Shown here: piece by piece, positions 16,450 to 23,126 of the stretch | How the letters are laid out: every line of letters begins with the position of its first letter | Numbering within the stretch: the stretch's first letter is position 1 | Assembly (NCBI GenBank): GCA_964445985.1 | Contig: CAYUMU010000081.1 | Coordinates: 1 to 29,548, forward strand | Length of the DNA stretch: 29,548 nucleotides | Reading direction: 5' to 3' | Source of the DNA: CAYUMU01 sp964445985 | GTDB taxonomy: Bacteria; Planctomycetota; Planctomycetia; Pirellulales; S012-138 | Translations under genes and position numbers: made by a program | Notes under the pieces: model-generated | Databases searched by the model: none | Told to the model about the DNA's origin: nothing | Seen by the model: only the letters and a program-made list of their open reading frames with translations

Positions 16450-17235
16450 TTAATAGGCGCCGCGGCGGCTGAGCACGCTGTAGGGCGTGCGGAACAACAG
16501 GCTGAGATCGGTCCACAGATTCTGGTTTTCGGCATACCACAAGTCCATTTGCACCCAATCTTCAAAACCAATTTCCGAGCGGCCGCTCACTTGCCATAGG
16601 CAGGTCAGCCCTGGCTTGATCGACAGGCGGCCCAACTGATCCGGACGATATTTGACAACTTCCTTGGCCACCGGCGGACGCGGTCCAACCAGAGCCATGT
16701 CCCCCAGCAGCACGCTGAACAACTGCGGGGTTTCGTCGATGCTAAAACCTCGCAAAATCCGGCCGAGTTTAGTGATGCGGGGGTCTTGGCGATTCTTGAA
16801 GATCGGGCCGTCTTTCTCGTTCCGCACCAGGTGCTGCTTGTTGTCGGCGTCGATGCACATCGTCCGAAACTTCCACATCCGAAACTTCAGCCCACGGTGG
16901 CCAATCCTTTCTTGAAAAAACAGCGGGCGGCCCTTGGTGGTCACCAGCAAGGTGAGAAAGGTGACCAGCATCAACGGCGAAAGCAGCACGATCAGCACGC
17001 TGGCGCCGGCAATATCCATCGCCCGCTTGGCAGCCCGATAAGCCAGGCTGCTGTTGCCGCGAGCGTGAATCAGCGGCATGCCCATCGCCAGTCGATTCAC
17101 AATCTCGGGGTTGGCTCCAGCCACCGAGCTCAAGGGCGAAGTGGGCAACGTGCCCGAGGGCTGCGAAACCGCGAGCTGCGTGGCGGGAGCGGTCAAGGTG
17201 TTGGCCGGGGGGGCGTTGTCGAGAACTTGCAACAT
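16450..17235 (-). CDS. Polyprenyl-phosphate sugar (glycosyl-1-phosphate) transferase
   Basis: A membrane-bound initiating transferase of the bacterial sugar transferase family (WbaP/WcaJ/PssY catalytic module). It moves a sugar-1-phosphate from a nucleotide sugar to undecaprenyl phosphate, the first step of exopolysaccharide or O-antigen assembly. After about 60 variable Pro/Ser/Thr-rich residues come one hydrophobic hairpin (ASVLIVLLSPLMLVTFLTLLV) and the catalytic domain: FFQERIGHRGLKFRMWKFRT, LGRILRGFSIDETPQL, GDMALVGPRPP and KPGLTCLWQVSGR, all family hallmarks. I place the start at the ATG at 17235 (AAGG 8 bases upstream; 261 residues). The frame is open to a TTG at 17379, but that extension is doubtful. 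No other polysaccharide genes are near, so it is an orphan here. It is divergent from a PfkB kinase across a palindrome-bearing spacer. Confidence 0.93.
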   Translation of the reverse strand: MLQVLDNAPPANTLTAPATQLAVSQPSGTLPTSPLSSVAGANPEIVNRLAMGMPLIHARGNSSLAYRAAKRAMDIAGASVLIVLLSPLMLVTFLTLLVTTKGRPLFFQERIGHRGLKFRMWKFRTMCIDADNKQHLVRNEKDGPIFKNRQDPRITKLGRILRGFSIDETPQLFSVLLGDMALVGPRPPVAKEVVKYRPDQLGRLSIKPGLTCLWQVSGRSEIGFEDWVQMDLWYAENQNLWTDLSLLFRTPYSVLSRRGAY

Positions 17236-17436
17236 TGCGGTGACCTTGCCTTTGAGTTGCGACGGGAAGCTGCCGGTCGCGGGAGCGACACTGACGGGTG
17301 AAACCAAAAGCAAGGCCAATACCAGTGCCCGAGCGGGCAGGAAAAGAAGTTGCCGCTTGCATCGCAACCGCAACCGCAACAGTCAGTTAGCAGGCAGCAG
17401 CCATTTGCCTGTGTGCTGTCAACGCCTCACGCGCGC

Positions 17437-17493
17437 GTTGCCCCCAGGCAACAGCCTGTTGCCCGGAGGCAACACGCGTTGTGGGCTCGCAAC
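17437..17493. promoter_or_regulatory. Three regularly spaced 16-bp palindromes in a divergent promoter region
   Basis: Units GTTGCC-CCCA-GGCAAC (17437-17452), GTTGCC-CGGA-GGCAAC (17458-17473) and GTTGTG-GGCT-CGCAAC (17478-17493) start 21 and 20 bases apart, about two helical turns. A run of three CGCAAC hexamers lies at 17363-17380. The spacer 17236-17601 separates the divergent sugar transferase and PfkB kinase genes, so the array could be an operator bound by a dimeric regulator. RNA hairpins or a repeat element are alternatives. Confidence 0.5.
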
Positions 17494-17601
17494 ATGGGGG
17501 GGAATGGAACCAATCGCGCGGCCCGGCGTTTCGCTCCTTGCGTCGCCGGTGATGCTCCCCATAATGACCCAAACAGCTCGCATCTATTTAGGGACGCACT
17601 C

Positions 17602-18504
17602 ATGCCGTTGGTCGTTGTTGGATCGGTCGCCTTGGACAGCGTGGAAACTCCGACGGCCAGTCGTGATAAGGTGCTGGGCGGTTCGGCCGTTTTCTTTTCC
17701 TATGCCGCCAGCTATTTTTCCTCGGTTCGGCTCGTCGGAGCGGTCGGCGAGGACTGGCCCGATGAACACACCAAATTTCTCCAGCAGCGCAGGGTCGATA
17801 CCGCCGGACTGGAGATCGTGCCGGGCGGTAAAACGTTCTATTGGAAGGGCAAATACCTGCCCAACATGAACGATCGCGAAACGCTCGACGTGCAGCTCAA
17901 TGTGCTGGGAACCTTCGATCCCAAGTTGCCCGAGTCGTATCGCAATTGCCGCTATGTGTTTTTGGCCAACGGCTCGCCAGAAGTGCAACTCAAAACCTTG
18001 GAGCAGTTGCCCGGCGCTCATTTGTCCGTTGCCGACACCATGGATCTTTGGATCAATATTGCCAAAAACGACCTGCTCAAGCTGTTCACCCGAATCGACG
18101 GCCTGGTGCTCAACGACAGCGAAGCCAAACTCCTCACAGGCGAAGAAAACCTGGTCAAGGCCGGCCGCGCGGTGCAAAAAATGGGTCCCAGGTTCGTGGT
18201 CATCAAAAAGGGTGAGCACGGAGCCATGTTCTTCAGCGAACATGAAACCTACGTGATGCCCGCCTACCCCACCCAAGATGTGATCGATCCCACCGGGGCC
18301 GGGGATAGTTTCGCCGGCGGTATGATGGGCTATCTGGCCGAACAAGACAACTTTGAGCCGGCAACCCTCAAAACGGCCCTGGCCTATGGCACCATTACCG
18401 CCAGTTTCACGGTCCAAGATTTCAGTCTCGACGGCCTCTGCCGCATCGACCGCGACGATATCGAACGGCGGATGATCGACTATCGCAAAATGATGTCCTT
18501 CTAA
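17602..18504 (+). CDS. PfkB-family carbohydrate/nucleoside kinase
   Basis: A 300-residue cytosolic ribokinase-fold kinase that phosphorylates a sugar, nucleoside or similar alcohol with ATP. It has the N-terminal signature region (VVGSVALDSVETP; LGGSAVFFSYAAS, about 28-40), a lid region, and the C-terminal PfkB signature DPTGAGDSFAGG (about 229-240) with the catalytic Asp and anion hole. Many relatives of this branch are annotated as adenosine kinase or generic sugar kinase; the substrate cannot be fixed by eye. The start at 17602 has AGGGA 7 bases upstream. The frame extends back to 17350, but that part contains the palindrome array and is not credible protein. A hairpin of a repeated type lies 20 bases after the stop, before the next gene. 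Confidence 0.93.
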   Translation: MPLVVVGSVALDSVETPTASRDKVLGGSAVFFSYAASYFSSVRLVGAVGEDWPDEHTKFLQQRRVDTAGLEIVPGGKTFYWKGKYLPNMNDRETLDVQLNVLGTFDPKLPESYRNCRYVFLANGSPEVQLKTLEQLPGAHLSVADTMDLWINIAKNDLLKLFTRIDGLVLNDSEAKLLTGEENLVKAGRAVQKMGPRFVVIKKGEHGAMFFSEHETYVMPAYPTQDVIDPTGAGDSFAGGMMGYLAEQDNFEPATLKTALAYGTITASFTVQDFSLDGLCRIDRDDIERRMIDYRKMMSF

Positions 18505-18523
18505 CCACCTTCACCCATCGTCG

Positions 18524-18559
18524 CTTTTCGCTCCGCGAAAAGAAACAGCTTCGCGGAGC
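18524..18559. repeat. Post-gene hairpin repeat, copy 1, with alternative pairing
   Basis: CTTTTCGC-TCC-GCGAAAAG (18524-18542) forms an 8-bp stem 20 bases after the pfkB stop. The overlapping arms GCTCCGCGAA (18530-18539) and TTCGCGGAGC (18550-18559) form a competing perfect 10-bp stem. A variant copy lies at 19391-19409. Neither is followed by a T-run. Confidence 0.65.
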
Positions 18560-18623
18560 AACCATCTTGTCCAACCCTTAACTGCCTCGCGCCCCCCCCC
18601 GAAGCAACACTTCCAGAACCGCC

Positions 18624-19382
18624 ATGCCGAGTCAGGACCAGCATCGACCACACAATCCGGCCCATTGGCGTATGGCTACGTTCACGGTTCGTGTCGCCGC
18701 GCCTCTAGGCTTGTTAGGGGTGGTCATGATCGCTCTCGGCGGCTGCGGTGGCGAGGCTCCCTCGCCTCAAACTTCCGCTCCCGATCCCCCCTCGGCACAA
18801 CAAATCTCGGCGCAAGAAATACTGACCTCGCAACTAGCGGCCGTCGAGGCCGGCGAGTCGCGGACCATCCATCTCGACTCCGTCGTGGCCACCGATGCCC
18901 AGTTGGCCGCCATCGCCGACCGGCAACTTGACAATCTTCGCGAACTACGGTTGGGCCCATGCCAACTCAGCGCGGCCGGCGTGGCGAACATGGCGAAACT
19001 CAAGAACCTCGAAACGCTCGTCCTGGGCGGCCTGCAACTCGAAGATGCCGGCGCGGAACAACTCGCCTCGCTACAAAAGTTGCGAATCTTCAACGCGGCC
19101 GAAACCCGGCTGACCAACGCCGGCCTGGCCCACCTGGCCAGGCTGCCTCAACTTCAACTACTGCGAATCGGCAGCCCCGCCATTTCCAACGAAGGCCTGG
19201 CGCCGTTGGCCGACCTGCCGAGCCTCAAACAACTCATTCTGGTAGGCGTGCCCATCACCGACGACGCGGTGGCCATCTTTCGCAAATTTCCCTCGCTCCA
19301 ATCGCTCTACGTTTTGAACACACAACTCAGCGACAAGGCGATCGAGCAGTTAGCGGAGTTTGTGCCGCACGTGCACGATTGA
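18624..19382 (+). CDS. Leucine-rich-repeat lipoprotein
   Basis: A 252-residue exported lipoprotein. The signal segment (APLGLLGVVMIAL) ends in a lipobox LGGC (Cys about residue 41), so the protein should be lipid-anchored after cleavage. A Pro/Ser-rich linker follows, then a series of 23-25-residue leucine-rich repeats such as LKNLETLVLGGLQLEDAGAE, LQKLRIFNAAETRLTNAGLA and LPSLKQLILVGVPITDDAVA. This is the cysteine-free, L-x-x-L-x-L type with the T-x-IT/LT-D-GL ending that is very common in planctomycetes. The start is uncertain: ATG at 18624 or 18672, neither with a clear ribosome-binding site. The shorter form gives a more standard signal peptide. It is followed after 66 bases by the AAA+ gene on the same strand. 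The function is probably protein binding at the cell envelope. Confidence 0.85.
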   Translation: MPSQDQHRPHNPAHWRMATFTVRVAAPLGLLGVVMIALGGCGGEAPSPQTSAPDPPSAQQISAQEILTSQLAAVEAGESRTIHLDSVVATDAQLAAIADRQLDNLRELRLGPCQLSAAGVANMAKLKNLETLVLGGLQLEDAGAEQLASLQKLRIFNAAETRLTNAGLAHLARLPQLQLLRIGSPAISNEGLAPLADLPSLKQLILVGVPITDDAVAIFRKFPSLQSLYVLNTQLSDKAIEQLAEFVPHVHD

Positions 19383-19390
19383 CACAGTCG

Positions 19391-19409
19391 CCTTTCGCTC
19401 CGCGAAAGG
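19391..19409. repeat. Post-gene hairpin repeat, copy 2
   Basis: CCTTTCGC-TCC-GCGAAAGG forms an 8-bp stem 8 bases after the LRR gene stop. It matches the copy at 18524 except for one paired change (T-A there, C-G here), so the stem is preserved. No T-run follows. Confidence 0.65.
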
Positions 19410-19448
19410 ATTCGCTCACGTTCGCATTGCACTCGGAGCCGTTCCGCC

Positions 19449-21344
19449 ATGACCCAAAGCTATCCCTTCTTTGCCCAGCTGGCCCGCGTTATCAACTCGG
19501 GCCAGGCGCGCAGCATCCTGCTGTGGGGAAACATTCATGACATGCTGTTCGTGTCGTCCTCGGAGAAAGCCGAGTTGCCCGAGAACGACGCCGGCTCGGG
19601 AACCTCCGGCCAAGGAAAGTACGTGTCGCTGGTGGAGTTCCTGGCCGTCAAGTGCCGCGTGCCAGGCATCACGGTGCTGGTTCAAGAACTGAATGGCCCC
19701 GTGCGATTTTTGGCCGAGGGCGATCGGCAGCGGGTCCGCGAAGCTTGGGTCGCCTGGCGCCTCGGCGCCGAACCCCAAAACCTGGTGCTCAATGCCCTCA
19801 GCGACCGCAAACTCCAAACCAAGAAGGACGAACTGGAAGCCCGCTTCGATCACGAACTGATTGAATCGGCCGGCCAGCCCACGGTAGCGCTCGAGTTTCT
19901 GCGGCAGTTAACCCTTTGCTCGCGTTCCCATAGTCCCGCCGGCAGGGCCTACCTGTCAGAAAACTTGCTCATCATCATCGAAGCGGCCGACCTGTTGCTC
20001 CCCTCCGGCGATGGCGATATCGCCAAGCTCAACCCGGCCGACCGGCATCGCGTGGGCGTGGTGCAAGATTGGTTCTCCGACCCCGGCTTCTCGCTCGCCA
20101 ACGACGCCGTGCTGCTCCTTACCGAGTCGCGCGGCCTCGTGCATCCCCGCGTGGCCCGCATGCCCCAGGTGGTGGCCGTCGAAATTCCGCCGCCCAATCC
20201 GGCCGATCGTCAACACTACCTCCAGTGGTTCATGAAGACGGCGCCCGACCGCAAATTGCCGCCCCCCAAGTTATGGACGTCAATCGACAGCCTCGCCCAG
20301 TTCACGGCGGGCTTGTCGCTGCACGCCCTGCGCCATTTGCTGTTGGGCGTTTCGCACTCCGGCGAAACCCTGCAAGCCGACGACGTGCTGGCGCAGGTCG
20401 AGGAACAAATTCAGTCGCAATTGGGCGAAGACGTGGTGGAGTTCAAAAAACCCTCCCACTCGCTCAACGACGTCGTTGGTTTTTCCCAGCTCAAAGAATT
20501 CTTGCGCGACGAGCTCTTGCCCCGCTTCCGTTCCACCGGCCCCGATGCCTTGCCCGGCGCCGCGGTGGCCGGCCCGATTGGCGGCGGCAAAACCTTTCTC
20601 TTCGAAGCCGTGGCGGCCGCGCTCGACTTGCCGGTGCTCGTGCTCAAAAACATCCGCAGCCAATGGTTCGGCCAGACCGATGTCATCTTCGAAAAACTAC
20701 GGCAGGTGCTCGAAGCCCTGCAAAAGGTCGTCATCTTTGTCGACGAAGCCGATACCCAGTTTGGCTCCGTCGGCCCTAACGCTCACGAAACCGAACGCCG
20801 GCTCACCGGCAAAATTCAACAAATGATGTCCGACCCGCGCCTGCGAGGCCGGGTCATCTGGCTGCTGATGACCGCCCGCATTCATCTGCTCTCGGCCGAC
20901 ATTCGCCGCCCCGGCCGCGTGGGCGATCTGATCATTCCCGTGCTCGATCCCGAAGGCGAAGACCGCCGCGAGTTTCTCCGCTGGGTGCTCAAAGGCTCCT
21001 TGGCCGCGGCCACCAACGACGCCCCCGGCAACGTCACCGACGACGCCACCATCGATCGGCTCGACGCTCTAACGCCCGACTACTCCGCCGCGGCATTCGC
21101 CTCGCTCCGCAGCCGTCTCAAGGCCGAGTCCATCGTGCATGGGCAGCTCACCTTCGAACGCGTGGAGAAAATTGTCTGGGACCAAATCCCGCCCGACATC
21201 GGTCAAGAGCGACGCTACCAAACGCTGCAAGCCCTGGTGAACTGCACCCGCCGCTCCCTCCTGCCCGACCCCAACATCACCGAAGAAGACCGCGAAGACT
21301 GGCAAGCCGAAATCCGCCAACTGGAAGCCCAAGGCATTGGCTGA
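19449..21344 (+). CDS. AAA+ ATPase with an N-terminal degenerate AAA-like module
   Basis: A 631-residue cytosolic ATPase. The C-terminal half is an active-looking AAA domain: Walker A GPIGGGKTF (about 375-383), Walker B VVIFVDEAD (about 427-435), sensor region VIWLLMTAR and an arginine-finger-like RRPGR. The N-terminal half (about 1-300) resembles a second AAA module that has lost its P-loop: ILLWGNIHDMLF at the place of the first strand, then LLIIIEAADLLLP (Walker-B-like), VLLLTESRGL (sensor-like) and VVAVEIPPPN. Tandem AAA proteins of this type are found in cyanobacteria and planctomycetes (compare Ycf46-like proteins), mostly without known function. GGAG lies about 10 bases before the ATG at 19449. 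It may be co-transcribed with the LRR lipoprotein just upstream. No protease or other effector domain is attached, so it probably remodels a partner. Confidence 0.85.
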   Translation: MTQSYPFFAQLARVINSGQARSILLWGNIHDMLFVSSSEKAELPENDAGSGTSGQGKYVSLVEFLAVKCRVPGITVLVQELNGPVRFLAEGDRQRVREAWVAWRLGAEPQNLVLNALSDRKLQTKKDELEARFDHELIESAGQPTVALEFLRQLTLCSRSHSPAGRAYLSENLLIIIEAADLLLPSGDGDIAKLNPADRHRVGVVQDWFSDPGFSLANDAVLLLTESRGLVHPRVARMPQVVAVEIPPPNPADRQHYLQWFMKTAPDRKLPPPKLWTSIDSLAQFTAGLSLHALRHLLLGVSHSGETLQADDVLAQVEEQIQSQLGEDVVEFKKPSHSLNDVVGFSQLKEFLRDELLPRFRSTGPDALPGAAVAGPIGGGKTFLFEAVAAALDLPVLVLKNIRSQWFGQTDVIFEKLRQVLEALQKVVIFVDEADTQFGSVGPNAHETERRLTGKIQQMMSDPRLRGRVIWLLMTARIHLLSADIRRPGRVGDLIIPVLDPEGEDRREFLRWVLKGSLAAATNDAPGNVTDDATIDRLDALTPDYSAAAFASLRSRLKAESIVHGQLTFERVEKIVWDQIPPDIGQERRYQTLQALVNCTRRSLLPDPNITEEDREDWQAEIRQLEAQGIG

Positions 21345-21694
21345 TTGGTGATTAAGTATTCGATGCCGACCGGCATCCCAGCTCGTAGCCAGGGTTTGAG
21401 CGTCAGCGACAACCCTGGTTCACGGGTTGTAGATTCTGTTTTCATCCTGAAAGGATGACAGCAGGGTAGAATCAGCCGCCAACCGTGCCGCGACCCGAAA
21501 CGGGGTCGATGGGGATTCTGTCGTTTTCTACCCGGCAGCGTCGCCGCGCTCGGGCTGCCGGCTACTGGCTGGAACCCCTTCGGGGTGAAGGTTATTCTGG
21601 GGCAACTCACTTACGGCGGGGGAGCGTCTACCCTGTCTTGGTTACAACATTTTTTTAAGCCCCCGGCTTAGCCCGCCGGGAATGAGGATCCCGG
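21345..21694. repeat. Palindrome-rich non-coding spacer
   Basis: No gene is supported in these 350 bases. They hold a series of short hairpins with GAA or TTC loops: TCATCCT-GAA-AGGATGA (21442-21458), a CGACCC/GGGTCG pair (21491-21508) and ACCCC-TTC-GGGGT (21574-21586). The words GGGTAGAA (near 21465) and TTCTACCC (near 21525) face each other as an inverted pair. This has the look of decayed or modular intergenic repeats of a kind frequent in planctomycetes; a structured RNA is an alternative. Confidence 0.5.
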
Positions 21695-22420
21695 ATGCAA
21701 CTTAATTTCACCCGTCGATATGTTCACCTCGCGCTGCTCACCGCCTGGGCCACCTGCTGGGCCTCGGCCAACGCCGCCGACCCATTGACCAACGAAGAGC
21801 TAGACGCCAAATACCCCACCAGCCGCTGGGAGAAAAACATCGCCGCCTTCGAGGCGAAAGATAAAGAGCAAATGCCGCCCGCCCAGGGCATCGTGTTCGT
21901 CGGCAGCTCCAGCATTGTCCGCTGGCCGCTCGCTAATAGCTTTCCCAATCAGCCGGTCATCCAGCGCGGCTTCGGCGGTTCGCAGCTCAGCGACTCGGTG
22001 CATTTTGCCGATCGCATCGTGATCCCCTACCGGCCCGCCACGGTAATCCTATATGCGGGAGACAACGACTTGGGGGCTGGCAAAACGCCCCAGCGCGTGC
22101 TCTCCGACTACCAGAAGTTTGTCGCCAAGGTTCACAAGGCCCTGCCCGAAACGCGCATTCTCTATATTGCCGTCAAGCCCAGCATCAAACGCTGGTCGCT
22201 CGTCGACAAAGCCAAAGAAACCAACGCCCTGATCGAACAAGCCGCGGCCAAAGATCCCCGCCTGGGCTACATCGATATCTTCACGCCCATGCTCGGCGAA
22301 GACGGCCAACCCCGCGAAGAACTGTTCGTCAAAGATGGGCTGCACCTCAGCGAAGCAGGCTATGCCCTGTGGAACAAAATCGTCGACCAGGCCATCCGCG
22401 GCGACAAGACAGAGGAATAA
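21695..22420 (+). CDS. Exported SGNH/GDSL-family hydrolase, GSSS variant
   Basis: A 241-residue exported esterase-like protein. A signal peptide (YVHLALLTAWATCWASANA, cleavage near residue 28) precedes the SGNH fold. Blocks: I FVGSSSIVRW (Gly-Ser-Ser instead of Gly-Asp-Ser, nucleophile Ser kept), II RGFGGSQLSD, III YAGDND (oxyanion Asn kept) and V DGLHLSEAGY (catalytic Asp and His). The GSSS form is a known branch rather than damage. GAGGA lies 6 bases before the ATG at 21695. It differs clearly from the SGNH protein at 11766-12503, so the two are not recent duplicates. About 70 bases separate it from the next gene on the same strand, which could be co-transcribed. Substrate unknown; cell-surface polysaccharide or lipid deacylation is plausible. 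Confidence 0.9.
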   Translation: MQLNFTRRYVHLALLTAWATCWASANAADPLTNEELDAKYPTSRWEKNIAAFEAKDKEQMPPAQGIVFVGSSSIVRWPLANSFPNQPVIQRGFGGSQLSDSVHFADRIVIPYRPATVILYAGDNDLGAGKTPQRVLSDYQKFVAKVHKALPETRILYIAVKPSIKRWSLVDKAKETNALIEQAAAKDPRLGYIDIFTPMLGEDGQPREELFVKDGLHLSEAGYALWNKIVDQAIRGDKTEE

Positions 22421-22490
22421 GATGCCCTTTTCCCACAGCCGCTGATACTCCCGCCCGTCAGAAGAAATCCTGTCTACCAACGAGCTGGAA

Positions 22491-23045
22491 ATGAACTCTG
22501 ACAAGGACGACGACGATTACTTTGCCAGCGAGTACGACGACGACGCGATCGCTTCGCACGATCAGGTGTATTCGCTCGCCGAAGACCTGACAACCTCGCT
22601 TCGCGAAGGGTCCGTTTGCTACGTGCGGCGGATGGGCGACACGTTCGACGTTGGCATTTATCCCACGCTCCGGCAAGACTACCCCGAACTCTACGGGTAC
22701 TTGCTGGCCCTCAATCAAAAGATCGTTGCCGCGTCAGGCTGCCTGTGGGGCCTCATCGCCCTGGGCCTGGCCGCCGGCAGCGCCGCGGCACTGTACGAGT
22801 TTGTCCCCAACCTGGGCATCCACGGCTGGTGGGCCTACCCGCTCACGGTGCTGGCCATGTTCGTCATCTGGGGCGTTGGCAACAACAGCGCCGAAGCCCG
22901 AGTCTTCGCCCGCCACCTGGAAGAACTCAACCGCCAACTAGCCCGGCACGGCATCGGTCGCTACCGGCTCATTGAATGGCTGGCCGAAGATACGGAAGTG
23001 CAAGCCGTGCTACAGCGATTGAAAGAAAACGAAGAGCCGGAGTAA
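22491..23045 (+). CDS. Small membrane protein of unknown function
   Basis: A 184-residue protein that I do not recognise. The first 20 residues are strongly acidic (KDDDDYFASEYDDDA). A soluble region of about 60 residues follows, then two hydrophobic segments (CLWGLIALGLAAGSAAALYEF, about 84-104, and YPLTVLAMFVIWGVG, about 115-129) separated by a short Gly/Trp loop. The C-terminal part is a charged helical tail (FARHLEELNRQLARHG). This gives a hairpin anchor with both ends on the same side, probably cytoplasmic. GGAA lies directly before the ATG at 22491, a poor ribosome-binding site. It follows an SGNH hydrolase by 70 bases on the same strand and converges with the lipoprotein gene at 23127-24929. 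No catalytic motif is visible. Confidence 0.7.
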   Translation: MNSDKDDDDYFASEYDDDAIASHDQVYSLAEDLTTSLREGSVCYVRRMGDTFDVGIYPTLRQDYPELYGYLLALNQKIVAASGCLWGLIALGLAAGSAAALYEFVPNLGIHGWWAYPLTVLAMFVIWGVGNNSAEARVFARHLEELNRQLARHGIGRYRLIEWLAEDTEVQAVLQRLKENEEPE

Positions 23046-23055
23046 AAAGGCGTAG

Positions 23056-23072
23056 GGTACGCAGCCCTCTGC
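23056..23072. repeat. Direct repeat flanking the lipoprotein gene, left copy
   Basis: GGTACGCAGCCCTCTGC occurs here, 54 bases beyond the 3' end of the minus-strand lipoprotein gene, and again at 24956-24972, just beyond its 5' end. In this copy the right hairpin arm is decayed. Confidence 0.55.
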
Positions 23073-23126
23073 CTGCCACGCTGGTCGAGTCTTACCCGCA
23101 ATTTTCGGCATACAACAATCTCTCGA

